DNA from: an uncultured Spirochaetales bacterium
GTDB taxonomy: Bacteria > Spirochaetota > Spirochaetia > Sphaerochaetales > Sphaerochaetaceae
Assembly: GCA_949300325.1 (NCBI GenBank)
Contig: CASGDQ010000021.1
Span: 1-64,000, forward strand
DNA: 64,000 nt
Direction: 5' to 3'
Shown: in pieces, positions 24,090 through 32,967 of the stretch
How positions within the stretch are numbered: position 1 is the first letter of the stretch
How the letters are laid out: the number at the start of each line of letters is the position of its first letter
Position numbers and translations under genes: made by a program
The notes under the pieces: model-generated
Database searches by the model: none
What the model saw: the letters and a program-made list of their open reading frames with translations, nothing else
What the model was told of the DNA's origin: nothing

Positions 24090-24886
24090 TTCTTATCATC
24101 CTTGTCGTAGCTTCTCCAGATTCCGGAGTAGATGATGTTCCTTAGTATTGCAAGATTGTCGTCAAGGGGGAGCTTCTCAAAGCTTGCGCTTGCATCGCTT
24201 GCCGCATTAAGGAGCATGTTTTCAACAATAGATTTATCATTGATGTCTTTCAAAGGGTTGTACAACCCCTTTTTCTCATCTTGCTTCTTGTCCTTGAATG
24301 CATCCATCAGATAAATGAAACGTCCAAGATTGGCCCCGAGCGACCTAAGCGCGGGAGCAAAGAAATCGGCCTCGTTCGGCGCAAAGATCTCTTTTATGGA
24401 GTCGCCGAAAATGAGAGCCATTTCCGGAGCGCTGTCAAAACCCTGCTTCTCCTTTTCTGAGAGTATTTCAAGACCTTTTTTCAGGCATCCGGCCTGCCTT
24501 GGATACTTCTTTGCTATGTCCGGAAGGTATTTTCCCAGCCTTTCAACGGTTTTTTCGCCCTTGCTCTCATCATTAAGCTGGTCTAAGGCTGAATAATATG
24601 AGAGCAGCATCTGCATATCCGCCGCATATCTGGTATATATGCCAGAAATGTATCTATGCTCCTTAATGGGGCGCACCACGCACTTTTCGTTTCCTTCTTC
24701 TTCCTCTTCGTTATATAGATCGGTTAAAAGAAGCGATAGGAATACCATGTCATAGCTGAGGTTGACTGTTCCGTCCTTCCCGTATTTTTCCTTGAGCTCG
24801 TGGCACAGTCCGCAATAATAGGCCCTGTATTTTCCTATATCCTCTTTTGTGAGGTTGCTTTTCGTAGGCGTTATGTATCCAAACAT
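24086..24886 (-). CDS. DUF5685 family protein
   Basis: 266 residues. The start [20 protein letters not shown] and the motif [17 protein letters not shown] are the family hallmark; the Cys pair and a later His may bind metal. Mainly helical, soluble. Function unknown. In many Clostridia the same family sits beside a J-domain protein, as here, so a role in protein folding or assembly of some complex is plausible but unproved. Confidence 0.8.
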   Translation of the reverse strand: MFGYITPTKSNLTKEDIGKYRAYYCGLCHELKEKYGKDGTVNLSYDMVFLSLLLTDLYNEEEEEGNEKCVVRPIKEHRYISGIYTRYAADMQMLLSYYSALDQLNDESKGEKTVERLGKYLPDIAKKYPRQAGCLKKGLEILSEKEKQGFDSAPEMALIFGDSIKEIFAPNEADFFAPALRSLGANLGRFIYLMDAFKDKKQDEKKGLYNPLKDINDKSIVENMLLNAASDASASFEKLPLDDNLAILRNIIYSGIWRSYDKDDKK

Positions 24887-25227
24887 CAGGTTTTCCTTAT
24901 GAACTGCTTTTTACAGTTTGGACATGTTATTTTTATCTTTCCCTTGTTCCTTGGTACGCGGCAGAGGGTTTTGCACTCCGGGCATTTGAATCTTTTGTAA
25001 GGATCCCTTTTGAACATGCTGGAGAATTTTTCCGCCTCATATCTCCTCTTGCCTATATTTGTGCTGAGCATGCGGAAGATCGCATAAACAAGACATGCAG
25101 CGGCTATGGCTGCAGGAATGAGCCTGTAGATTTCATTTGTCATCACGCTTGAAAATACTGCAAATACCACAGCAAGGATCAAAAAGAAGAATGCCAGGGA
25201 ATCAAGTCCATTGCGTTTGTTGTCCAT
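24886..25227 (-). CDS. Membrane protein with C-terminal zinc ribbon
   Basis: 113 residues from the ATG at 25227; the longer frame to 25320 crosses the promoter. Two hydrophobic segments (about 10-28 and 33-52) and a C-terminal CxxC...CxxC ribbon (CPECKTLCRVPRNKGKI, CPNCKKQF). The ribbon should face the cytoplasm. First gene of a three-gene operon with DUF5685 and a J-domain protein. Leaderless-type promoter at 25235-25263. Confidence 0.75.
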   Translation of the reverse strand: MDNKRNGLDSLAFFFLILAVVFAVFSSVMTNEIYRLIPAAIAAACLVYAIFRMLSTNIGKRRYEAEKFSSMFKRDPYKRFKCPECKTLCRVPRNKGKIKITCPNCKKQFIRKT

Positions 25228-25234
25228 AATAAAA

Positions 25235-25263
25235 AATATCTTAATAAAATGTGAGATTGTCAA
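25235..25263 (-). promoter_or_regulatory. Promoter of the zinc-ribbon/DUF5685/DnaJ operon, leaderless type
   Basis: On the minus strand TTGACA (25263-25258), 17-base spacer, GATATT (25240-25235), then seven bases to the ATG at 25227. Confidence 0.5.
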
Positions 25264-25302
25264 TTGATGAGGGCGGGAGTATAGTTCTTTAACGGAGGAA
25301 AA

Positions 25303-26022
25303 ATGAAAAATTACGGACATAGGGGTTTTTCAGGCATGTATCCTGAAAACACGATGCTTTCATTTGAGAAGGCTTATGAAGCAGGAGCGGATGGAATAGA
25401 ATTGGATGTGCATCTTAGCTCGGATGGGGAAGTCATGATCATCCATGATGAGAGCCTTGAAAGGACCACGGGTAAAAAAGGATGCGTTTATGAATATAAA
25501 AGATCCGAACTGGAAAAGATCGATGCTTCCCTCTTGAAGCCAGATTGCGGTTTTTCCCCGATACCGTCCTTAGAGGAATACCTGGCATTTGCCAAAAGAA
25601 CCGGCATCATCACGAATATAGAGATAAAGAGCATTCCGATGTATTATCCGGGTCTTGAGAAGAAGACCTTGGATCTGGTTTACAGGTTCGGTCTTGAAGA
25701 TAAGGTTGTTTTCTCTTCCTTCAACTGGCTCAGCTGCGAGATTATGAAAGCATTGGATCCCAAGATGCCTACAGGGCTTTTGGTCGAGGGCTATAAATTG
25801 CAAAATCTTGGATCCGCAATCAAGGCCAGGCATCATGAGTATTACCATCCTTCATTCACTTTGATCGATAAGGACATAGTTGAAGACATGCACGCTAACG
25901 GCGTCGGCTTGAACGTATGGACTGTTAATGAGGAAAAGGACATACGGGATGTCAAAGCCCTTGGCGTGGACGGGATAATATCGAATTATCCCGACCGTGT
26001 ATCTGAAATTCTTTCACAGTGA
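25303..26022 (+). CDS. glpQ: Glycerophosphodiester phosphodiesterase
   Basis: 239 residues. Catalytic His and metal ligands are in YGHRGFSGMYPENTMLSFEK, AGADGIELDVHLSSDG and MIIHDESLERTTG; the C-terminus has LNVWTVNEEKD and the typical GVDGIISNYPD. No signal peptide, so this is the cytoplasmic UgpQ-like form that splits glycerophosphodiesters to glycerol-3-phosphate and an alcohol. GGAGG lies before the ATG. Single gene, convergent with the nitroreductase. Confidence 0.92.
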   Translation: MKNYGHRGFSGMYPENTMLSFEKAYEAGADGIELDVHLSSDGEVMIIHDESLERTTGKKGCVYEYKRSELEKIDASLLKPDCGFSPIPSLEEYLAFAKRTGIITNIEIKSIPMYYPGLEKKTLDLVYRFGLEDKVVFSSFNWLSCEIMKALDPKMPTGLLVEGYKLQNLGSAIKARHHEYYHPSFTLIDKDIVEDMHANGVGLNVWTVNEEKDIRDVKALGVDGIISNYPDRVSEILSQ

Positions 26023-26032
26023 AAGGTTCTTG

Positions 26033-26809
26033 TCAGTCGATTTTCCCGCACCAGCGCTTAAGAAATACGGCGGCGGATCTGTTCATTTCTGCCATGAAAT
26101 CCGAAGCGTATTTCTTATAGTACCGGTCTGCGATGGTTCCTGTGTTGTCGTAGGGGAGCGCCCCGTTCTTTCTCAGGGCCTCCTCCTGCTCATGATATAC
26201 CCTTTCAAGCTCGTCAAAGCCCATCTTCTTATATCTGTTTTCCATGAAGATCCCATCTGCTTCAGGCCTCTTTGAAAGTGGGGCCTTGATGGTCCCCTTG
26301 GGATATCCCATTATGAGCATGCATGCCGGAGCGGCCCATTGCGGAAGGTCCAGCAGTTCCCTTACGGTCTCATAATTTTCTATGATATCCCCGATATAGC
26401 AGCTGCCGAGATTGAGGGCCTCGGCTGCAATCACCGCATTCTGCGCAGCAATGACAGCATCCTGCATTGCAAGGTGGAAGTCTCCTATGGAGGGCTTTCT
26501 CAAGGCCTTGCCCGATTTTTCATCGCTTTTGCTTTCTTTGAAAAATGTGTACCACTTCTCCACATCGGCAAGGAATACCCATACAACAGGAGCCTTTTCG
26601 ATCATCATCTGGTTGTCGCAGCATTTTGCCAAAACCTTCTTCTTTCCTTCATCTGTCACTTCTATTACGGAATAGAATTCCTGATTGCCAGCACTCGGGG
26701 CTCGGAGCGTTAGCCTCTTAAGCTCGTCAAGCACATCCTTTTCGACTGCCCTGTTTTCAAAAAGCCTTATGCTTCTTCTCTTTTCAATTGTAGCGATCGT
26801 ATCGTTCAT
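26033..26809 (-). CDS. NAD(P)H-dependent nitroreductase family protein
   Basis: 258 residues. N-terminal FMN-phosphate motif RRSIRLFENRAVEKDVLDEL and TLRAPSAGNQEFYSVI; later AAEALNLGSCYIGDIIENYE and a CMLIMGYPKGTIKAPLSKRP loop. Size and the long C-terminal extension fit the NfsA/FRP branch of flavin reductases. It would reduce nitro compounds, quinones or flavin in the cytoplasm. AAGGAAGG precedes the ATG. Single gene. Confidence 0.88.
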   Translation of the reverse strand: MNDTIATIEKRRSIRLFENRAVEKDVLDELKRLTLRAPSAGNQEFYSVIEVTDEGKKKVLAKCCDNQMMIEKAPVVWVFLADVEKWYTFFKESKSDEKSGKALRKPSIGDFHLAMQDAVIAAQNAVIAAEALNLGSCYIGDIIENYETVRELLDLPQWAAPACMLIMGYPKGTIKAPLSKRPEADGIFMENRYKKMGFDELERVYHEQEEALRKNGALPYDNTGTIADRYYKKYASDFMAEMNRSAAVFLKRWCGKID

Positions 26810-27063
26810 GGATCCTTCCTTTATGATTTCCTACAATAATTTTCTACAGAGAAGAGGGGACCGATGCAAGCTTTTTTTGTAAGAAAACAAAACAAAAGCA
26901 GGCTATGACCGATGTATGGCTTTTTCTTCAGCTATGCCAAAACTGTCCGGCTAAATTGGCTATCTGGCGTCAGCTGCCATTTGCAATCCATTTTATGTTC
27001 TTTCAAGATATACACTTGCCGATTTGCTTGCAATTGATATTTTATTATTTAGGAGTATATTAG

Positions 27064-28926
27064 ATGCAGGAAGTCAAAGAACCTAATAAGAGCCCTCAGC
27101 GGAAACCGCTTCTTTTCTATTACTTGATATGTTTGTTGGTGCTGATGCTTCTTAATGCGCTGCTTTTTCCGGCGATGAACGGAAGAAGAGTTGCGGAAGT
27201 GGGCTACAATAACTTTTTGGACATGATCGACCAGGGCGTTGTACGGCAGGTGGCTTACAACGAGGAGGAAAGCCAATATGTCTTTATCGCTGAACAGAAT
27301 GGCAAGGCTGCTGTCTTCAAGACAGGAGTATGGCCGGGAGACGGTGAGAGACTGCTTTCCCAGCTCAGGTCTAATCCCGATATCGTTTTCAGCGCTTCAA
27401 TCCCGACCCAGGCAAGTCCGATCCTTTCGTTCCTTTTGAACTGGATCGTTCCTGTGCTCTTTTTCATTGCAATTGGAAACCTGCTTTCCCGCATGATGCT
27501 GAAAAGAATGGGAAGCGGCGGGTTTGGAAATGCGATGCAGTTTGGCAAGTCAGGAGCAAAAGTGTATGTTGAGGATGCCCAGACCGGTGTCACCTTCCAG
27601 AATGTTGCAGGACAGGAAGAGGCTAAGGAATCCTTGCAGGAGGTGGTGTCATTCCTTCATGATCCTGATAAATACGCCGCTATTGGAGCAAAATTGCCTA
27701 AAGGCGTACTTCTTGTCGGACCTCCTGGAACCGGTAAGACCCTTCTTGCAAAAGCCGTTGCCGGAGAGGCTAAGGTTCCCTTCTTTTCCATTTCCGGATC
27801 TGAATTTGTGGAGATGTTTGTCGGAATGGGAGCTGCCAAGGTACGCGACCTTTTCAAGCAGGCAAACGAAAAGGCTCCTTGCATTGTATTTATAGATGAG
27901 ATAGATGCGATCGGAAAGAAAAGGGATTCCGGCGGGCTTGGCGGAAACGATGAGCGCGAGCAGACTCTCAACCAGCTCTTGGCCGAAATGGATGGCTTTG
28001 ATGGTAAGAAGGGTGTTGTTATACTTGCTGCCACAAACCGTCCTGAAACTCTCGATCCCGCATTGCTGCGTCCGGGAAGATTCGACAGGAGGGTTCCTGT
28101 GGAGCTGCCGGACCTTAATGGAAGAAAGGCGATCCTTGAAGTGCATGCCAAGGATGTGAAGCTTGAAGGCGCCATAGATTGGGACAAGATAGCCAGGGCT
28201 ACGGCCGGGGCTTCGGGTGCAGAGCTTGCCAACATAATCAATGAAGCAGCGCTTCTTGCTGTCAGAAGCGGCAGGATGAGCGTCAGCCAGAAGGACCTTG
28301 AGGAGAGCGTGGAGACCGTCATCGCAGGAGCGCAGAGAAAGAATGCCGCGGTTTCTGAAAAGGATAAGGAGATAGTCTCCTATCATGAAATAGGGCATGC
28401 CATAGTTGCTGCAAAGCAAAGCAACAGCGCACCGGTGACGAAGATAACCATAATACCGAGGACCAGCGGCGCTTTGGGCTATACGATGCAGGTTGATGAG
28501 GATGATAAGCTTTTGATGAGCAAGGCGGAGATCCTCAATAAGATCGCAACGTTTACAGGCGGACGGGCTGCCGAAGAGCTATTATTAGGGAAGGACAATG
28601 TCACAACCGGAGCAAGCAATGACATCGAGCAGGCCACCAAGCTTGCCCGCGCACTGATCACCCGTTATGGGATGAGTGATGATTTTGGAATGGTTGCATT
28701 AGAGACTGTGTCCAATCAATATCTTGGAGGAGATACCAGCCTGATGTGCTCTGCCGAGACTGCAGGCAAGGTCGATGAGAAGGTGTTCCTCATTGTTAAG
28801 AATGCTTACGAGAAGGCCTTGAGCATCCTTAAGGAAAACAGAGCCAAGCTCGATGAACTCTCTCAATATCTTCTGAAGAAAGAGACCATAACGGGCGAGG
28901 AGTTTATGGAGATATTGAATAAGTGA
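27064..28926 (+). CDS. ftsH: ATP-dependent zinc metalloprotease FtsH
   Basis: 620 residues. Two N-terminal membrane helices (about 16-35 and 120-140) flank a periplasmic domain. AAA module: VLLVGPPGTGKT (Walker A, about 218), CIVFIDEIDAIGKKR (Walker B), ATNRPETLDPALLRPGRFDR (SRH). Protease: SYHEIGHAIV (zinc His, about 440) and a downstream Asp in the GASNDIEQAT segment. FtsH is an inner-membrane hexamer that degrades misassembled membrane proteins and some regulators. The C-terminus is short, ending soon after the protease domain. Terminator follows. Confidence 0.96.
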   Translation: MQEVKEPNKSPQRKPLLFYYLICLLVLMLLNALLFPAMNGRRVAEVGYNNFLDMIDQGVVRQVAYNEEESQYVFIAEQNGKAAVFKTGVWPGDGERLLSQLRSNPDIVFSASIPTQASPILSFLLNWIVPVLFFIAIGNLLSRMMLKRMGSGGFGNAMQFGKSGAKVYVEDAQTGVTFQNVAGQEEAKESLQEVVSFLHDPDKYAAIGAKLPKGVLLVGPPGTGKTLLAKAVAGEAKVPFFSISGSEFVEMFVGMGAAKVRDLFKQANEKAPCIVFIDEIDAIGKKRDSGGLGGNDEREQTLNQLLAEMDGFDGKKGVVILAATNRPETLDPALLRPGRFDRRVPVELPDLNGRKAILEVHAKDVKLEGAIDWDKIARATAGASGAELANIINEAALLAVRSGRMSVSQKDLEESVETVIAGAQRKNAAVSEKDKEIVSYHEIGHAIVAAKQSNSAPVTKITIIPRTSGALGYTMQVDEDDKLLMSKAEILNKIATFTGGRAAEELLLGKDNVTTGASNDIEQATKLARALITRYGMSDDFGMVALETVSNQYLGGDTSLMCSAETAGKVDEKVFLIVKNAYEKALSILKENRAKLDELSQYLLKKETITGEEFMEILNK

Positions 28927-28929
28927 CAA

Positions 28930-28957
28930 AGCGGGCCATCGTTTGATGGCCTGTTTT
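28930..28957 (+). terminator. Terminator of ftsH
   Basis: Stem GGCCATC (28934-28940), loop GTTT, GATGGCC (28945-28951), then TGTTTTA. It also lies a few bases from the end of the convergent lnt gene. Confidence 0.75.
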
Positions 28958-28979
28958 ATCCTAGCTAAGAAAATTTTAC

Positions 28980-30626
28980 TCAGCACCAATAACGGTCATC
29001 ATCCGCAAGGAGCTTTTCAAAATATTCGTATTCTTTTCTTTTGCGTTTTTCCTTGATGCGGAGGCTGATTCCATAGATAAAAAGGATAACTGATGCCAAA
29101 AGCGATGTTTTTGCAAGGCTGTCCGGGCATCTGGTATAGAAGGTTGTTCCTGTTTTTTTAAAAAGCGGCAGTTCAAAAATATGCCAAGTCTGTATAAAAG
29201 GTTCCACCATATCCAAAACCTTTCCGCTTGGATCTATAAGGCAGGTGATGCCGCTGTTTGTGCTTCTTAGCAGCGGGCGCCTGTTTTCGATCGCCCTGAA
29301 GACTGAAAGCTGCATGTGCTGCATTTCCGCCGCCACCGAACCGGACCATGAATCGTTTGAAAGGTTGATGAGCGCATCCGCACCGTTCTGGACAAACTCT
29401 GCAGAAAGGTATCCGAAGGTATCTTCAAAGCATATAGGTGTGCTGAATCGGAATCCGCTTGCCTCGAACACGGTCGATTCCGTTCCTGTCTCCCACCAGT
29501 TATAATCGTTGGCTATCAGCAGGGCTGTCAGGCGCGGAAACTGTTTCTGATATGGAAAATGCTCCGTGAATGGTACGAGATGCTGTTTCCTGTATGTCTT
29601 TTTCACAACTCCATCTGCAAAGTGGATGACGGTGTTGTAATCTGTTCTGTTCCATTCCCCGTTCTCAAGCAATGCCGGCTTGTTTTCATCGGCAATGACG
29701 CCTTCCGGATTGCCTGTCACCAATGGTACGTCCAGATTGAGGCCGAAGTTTACAAAATCCTCCACGAGTGCGCTAGTCAGCGCATTCGACGGATACGCCA
29801 TATGCCATGATACAGATGGAACGAACGCAGTCTCGCTCCAGACCACCATTTCAGGATTCTCTTCCATCGCTTCCATTGTAAGCGAGCTCAAGGTCTCGAA
29901 GTTCTTCTTATATGTGGCATACCCGCCTTGCCAGCTGTCGGCAGAGTGCTGGATTGATGCTATCCTGACTGTTTTTCCTGCATCCTTATTAAGATAATAG
30001 TAATATGAGGCCGATCCCAGCAGCAGGTTCAATAAAAAGACTATCGAGTAAATCAAAATATCTTTTTTCCTATTTTTGAGCTTTATTCTTTTTGTGACCG
30101 ATTCTGCTATGAATGTTTGAGGCAGCAGGATCAGAATGCAGAGTCCCCATATGCCGAAGATCGACGCGCTCTGGATCAGATATGGCATGTTCCATAATGC
30201 TGCAGCCGGATTGCCGTACGGGTAGGCCAGAAAGCCTTGCTGAGTGATATAAAGATAAGCAAGATGGAAAATGGCCTGTACAATATATCCTCTTTTCTTG
30301 AAAAGGCTGTCTGCACTCTTCAGGATGGGAAAAAGCAGCATATATTGCACGCTTTCAAGTATAGGGGCTATTAAGATGGCAAGAGGATGGAATGTCTTCA
30401 GCCAGAAATTATATACGAGATAGAAGACGAAACCGAAGGTTAATCCTTCAAACCAGATGTATGACCAGCTGGATCTGTTTATTGCTATATAAGCAGGTAT
30501 GAAGGCTATGAATATCAGTACTCCCCATCCGTTGTCGGATATCGGATTTGGAAAGGCAAGGGGAGCAATCAAAGCGGCACACAGTGTCAGAAAAAGATTG
30601 GATATGAATTTTTTGAATCCTTCCAC
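28980..30626 (-). CDS. lnt: Apolipoprotein N-acyltransferase
   Basis: 548 residues from a GTG at 30626. An N-terminal membrane part of about seven or eight helices (1-220) is followed by the nitrilase-like periplasmic domain with the Glu-Lys-Cys triad: VVWSETAFVPS (Glu), TYRKQHLVPFTEHFPY (Lys) and TPICFEDTFGYLS (Cys). A last helix (about 505-525) returns to the membrane. Lnt adds the third acyl chain to lipoproteins, a mark of a diderm cell. The promoter lies eight bases before the GTG, so the message is probably leaderless. Confidence 0.93.
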   Translation of the reverse strand: MEGFKKFISNLFLTLCAALIAPLAFPNPISDNGWGVLIFIAFIPAYIAINRSSWSYIWFEGLTFGFVFYLVYNFWLKTFHPLAILIAPILESVQYMLLFPILKSADSLFKKRGYIVQAIFHLAYLYITQQGFLAYPYGNPAAALWNMPYLIQSASIFGIWGLCILILLPQTFIAESVTKRIKLKNRKKDILIYSIVFLLNLLLGSASYYYYLNKDAGKTVRIASIQHSADSWQGGYATYKKNFETLSSLTMEAMEENPEMVVWSETAFVPSVSWHMAYPSNALTSALVEDFVNFGLNLDVPLVTGNPEGVIADENKPALLENGEWNRTDYNTVIHFADGVVKKTYRKQHLVPFTEHFPYQKQFPRLTALLIANDYNWWETGTESTVFEASGFRFSTPICFEDTFGYLSAEFVQNGADALINLSNDSWSGSVAAEMQHMQLSVFRAIENRRPLLRSTNSGITCLIDPSGKVLDMVEPFIQTWHIFELPLFKKTGTTFYTRCPDSLAKTSLLASVILFIYGISLRIKEKRKRKEYEYFEKLLADDDRYWC

Positions 30627-30634
30627 AGATAAAA

Positions 30635-30662
30635 AATATCAAGATGCATGCTCTCTGGTCAA
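30635..30662 (-). promoter_or_regulatory. Promoter of lnt, leaderless type with GTG start
   Basis: On the minus strand TTGACC (30662-30657), 16-base spacer, GATATT (30640-30635), then eight bases to the GTG at 30626. The -10 and following bases are nearly the same as in the zinc-ribbon promoter at 25235. Confidence 0.5.
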
Positions 30663-30734
30663 TCTGGGGAGCTGTCCTGCATTTGAAGAATTTTTTTGTT
30701 TCTGGTCAGATTTTAAGATTAGTGCGGATAATTC

Positions 30735-30762
30735 TTGAATTTGTGGCGTATGCCTTTATATT
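30735..30762 (+). promoter_or_regulatory. Promoter of the first mgtC-like gene
   Basis: TTGAAT (30735-30740), 16-base spacer, TATATT (30757-30762), 23 bases before the ATG at 30786. It covers the upstream ATG at 30735, which rules that start out. Confidence 0.5.
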
Positions 30763-30785
30763 TAAACCTAAAATGGAGGATATAT

Positions 30786-31487
30786 ATGTTTTGGGAAGAG
30801 GCAGGGTCGTTCATATTTCAGGAAATGGAATTCTTCTTGCGTCTGGTTGTTGCTTCCATCTGTGGCGCCCTTATAGGGCTTGAAAGGGAGAAGCGGCTTA
30901 AGAATGCTGGAATAAGGACGCATATAATCGTCGCCATTTCCTCGGCTTTGATGATGATAGTTTCCAAGTATGGCTTTTTTGACGTGCTGGAATTCGACAG
31001 CATAAGCGTGGATGCCTCCCGTATTGCAGCCGGAGTCGTAACTGCAATCGGCTTTCTTGGCGCCGGGGTCATTTATGTGCGCAAGGAGAATACAATAGGC
31101 CTTACAACTGCAGCCGGCTTATGGGCGACTGTCGGCATCGGAATCGCACTTGGTGCGGGAATGTATGTGCTAGGTATTGCCAGCACCCTTTTAATCCTTC
31201 TTATCCAATTCATATTGCACAGCCATTTCTTCAAGCTTTCAATACAGATTTCTGCATCGGTTAAGATCGTCATCGGCCAGAACGGAATGGATTTTGATGG
31301 AGTGAGGAATTTTTTCAGAAGCAACAATATATCGATAAAGAATGCACAGCTTTCAAAAGATGAGGACGGAAGGGCGGTGTTTTCCGCATATGTGACATTC
31401 CCTAAAAAGTATGAGCTGAGGGATGTTTTCACGCTTTTGGATGATGCTGGTTTTGTCGAGTCCATCGAGGTCAGCACTGTGCAGTGA
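30786..31487 (+). CDS. MgtC/SapB family membrane protein (paralogue 1)
   Basis: 233 residues from the ATG at 30786, with TGGAGGA upstream. Family motifs: GALIGLEREKRLKNAGIRTH, ISSALMMIVSKYGFFDV, ASRIAAGVVTAIGFLGAGVI and TTAAGLWATVGIGI; about four or five membrane helices and a C-terminal ACT-like domain (about 155-233). MgtC-type proteins adapt cells to low magnesium or acid, probably through the F-type ATPase or lipid effects. A close paralogue lies at 58500. Confidence 0.88.
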   Translation: MFWEEAGSFIFQEMEFFLRLVVASICGALIGLEREKRLKNAGIRTHIIVAISSALMMIVSKYGFFDVLEFDSISVDASRIAAGVVTAIGFLGAGVIYVRKENTIGLTTAAGLWATVGIGIALGAGMYVLGIASTLLILLIQFILHSHFFKLSIQISASVKIVIGQNGMDFDGVRNFFRSNNISIKNAQLSKDEDGRAVFSAYVTFPKKYELRDVFTLLDDAGFVESIEVSTVQ

Positions 31488-31600
31488 AGCTCTTTGTTGG
31501 GAAAAAATCCTTCCAATAATCGAAAAAAATGTCCATTGTTGATTTTTTGCCTCCGGGTTTAGACTGAAATTACAAAAGGAAAAACTCAGGAGGTTTTTAA

Positions 31601-32890
31601 ATGAAAAAAGTTTTGGTTGCATTGCTTGTGCTCCTTCTTTCTGTATCCTTTGTTTTTGCACAGGGCGGCAAGGAAAACAAGCAGATCACAATCGAGTTCT
31701 GGACACACGAAGATGTTAACCGCCAGGCTCTCGAGGACAGATATATTGCAGAGTTCGAGGCCTCTCATCCGAATGTGAAGATCAATGTCACACGCCAGGC
31801 CTCGACTAAGCTCATCGAACTTATTCAGACAGCTTTCGCAGCAGGCGAAGGTCCGGACGTTTTCAATCTCTCCATCAATGATGAATATCCCTATATAGTC
31901 GCAGGAAGGGTTGCACCGATGGATTATGAAGCGGCAGGCTTTGCAGATGCCAAGGCTGTTCAGGATGCATATCTTTCCGGAATGATAGATCCTGTAACTT
32001 ATGACGGAGAGGTCTATGGTCTTCCTCTCGAGCTGACCAACTGGAGCATCTTCATCAATAAGAAGGTATTCAGAGATGCCGGCCTCGATCCTGAAAAGGA
32101 TTACCCGAAGACTTGGGAAGATATGGTCGAAGTATCCCAGAAGATCGTTATCAGGGATGGAGACATCTTGGTGCGCAGAGGATTCGATTTCCGCTATCCG
32201 TACTATCTCGAAGCGATGGTTCCGATGGTCGAACAGCTCGGTGGAGCTCTTTTCAGCGATGATGGGACTGAAGCGATCGTAGGAGAGGATGCTTGGGTGA
32301 CATGGCTCACATTCATGCAGCAGTGGGGCCCGAACGGACTGAACCTCGGATCTCCGACATACACCAATGCCCGCTCTCTCTTCAATAAGGACAACAACGA
32401 CATTGCAATGGCCAACACCGGTCTTTACCAGGAAGCAAGAATCAAGGCTGACAACCCCGAGTTCTATGACAGCGGAGAGTGGATGGTTGTTCCGTTCCCG
32501 GTTTTCGAGAATGCGGTAAAGGATGTTGCAGCATGCTACTACGGCCACTATTACATGGTCAACGCGGACAGCGATAAGGAAACCCAGAAGGTTGCATGGG
32601 AATTCATTTCCTATATGCTCAGCCACGGAGAGGAATATCTTACAGAAGTCAACATCATCCAGCCTACAAAGGCATTGATGGAAAGCGATACCTATAAGAA
32701 TATGCCGTATTCCGATGTATTCACCAAGGACTTCGAAAGAGGCCACATCGTATACTACGGAGCAGCCAGCACCGAAATCCAAGCACAGCTCAGGACAGCA
32801 GTAGAAGCGGTCATGCTCCAGAATGTGGATCCGTACAAGGCTTATCTCGATTTGAAGAAGAACGTACAGGAAATCATCGACGAAGGCTGA
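31601..32890 (+). CDS. Sugar ABC transporter substrate-binding protein (secreted)
   Basis: 429 residues. Signal peptide about 1-21, ending SVSFVFA, then QGGKENK; no lipobox Cys, so the protein should be free in the periplasm. The mature part is a family 1 (MalE-type) binding protein: ITIEFWTHEDVNRQ, KDYPKTWEDMVEVSQ, NLGSPTYTNARSLF. The ligand is probably an oligosaccharide. Strong AGGAGG before the ATG. First gene of the operon with two permeases and a second, membrane-anchored binding protein; no ATPase gene is linked, so a shared MsmK-type ATPase is expected elsewhere. YesMN downstream likely controls it. Confidence 0.92.
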   Translation: MKKVLVALLVLLLSVSFVFAQGGKENKQITIEFWTHEDVNRQALEDRYIAEFEASHPNVKINVTRQASTKLIELIQTAFAAGEGPDVFNLSINDEYPYIVAGRVAPMDYEAAGFADAKAVQDAYLSGMIDPVTYDGEVYGLPLELTNWSIFINKKVFRDAGLDPEKDYPKTWEDMVEVSQKIVIRDGDILVRRGFDFRYPYYLEAMVPMVEQLGGALFSDDGTEAIVGEDAWVTWLTFMQQWGPNGLNLGSPTYTNARSLFNKDNNDIAMANTGLYQEARIKADNPEFYDSGEWMVVPFPVFENAVKDVAACYYGHYYMVNADSDKETQKVAWEFISYMLSHGEEYLTEVNIIQPTKALMESDTYKNMPYSDVFTKDFERGHIVYYGAASTEIQAQLRTAVEAVMLQNVDPYKAYLDLKKNVQEIIDEG

Positions 32891-32911
32891 TTTTCCGAAA
32901 TTCGGAACAAA

Positions 32912-32942
32912 AGGCTTGGCCGGTAATCGTCCGGTCAAGCCT
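32912..32942 (+). terminator. Hairpin between binding-protein and permease genes
   Basis: A 12-base-pair stem (32912-32923 with 32931-32942, one G-U pair), loop TAATCG, followed by CTTTAACG. The U tail is weak, so it probably protects or attenuates the message rather than ending all transcription. Confidence 0.65.
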
Positions 32943-32967
32943 CTTTAACGTAAAAGGAGTATGCAAA

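Noticed and set aside
31586-32938. 450-residue minus-strand frame opposite the binding-protein gene
   Set aside because: Shadow frame; the plus strand encodes a typical binding protein with signal peptide and ribosome site.
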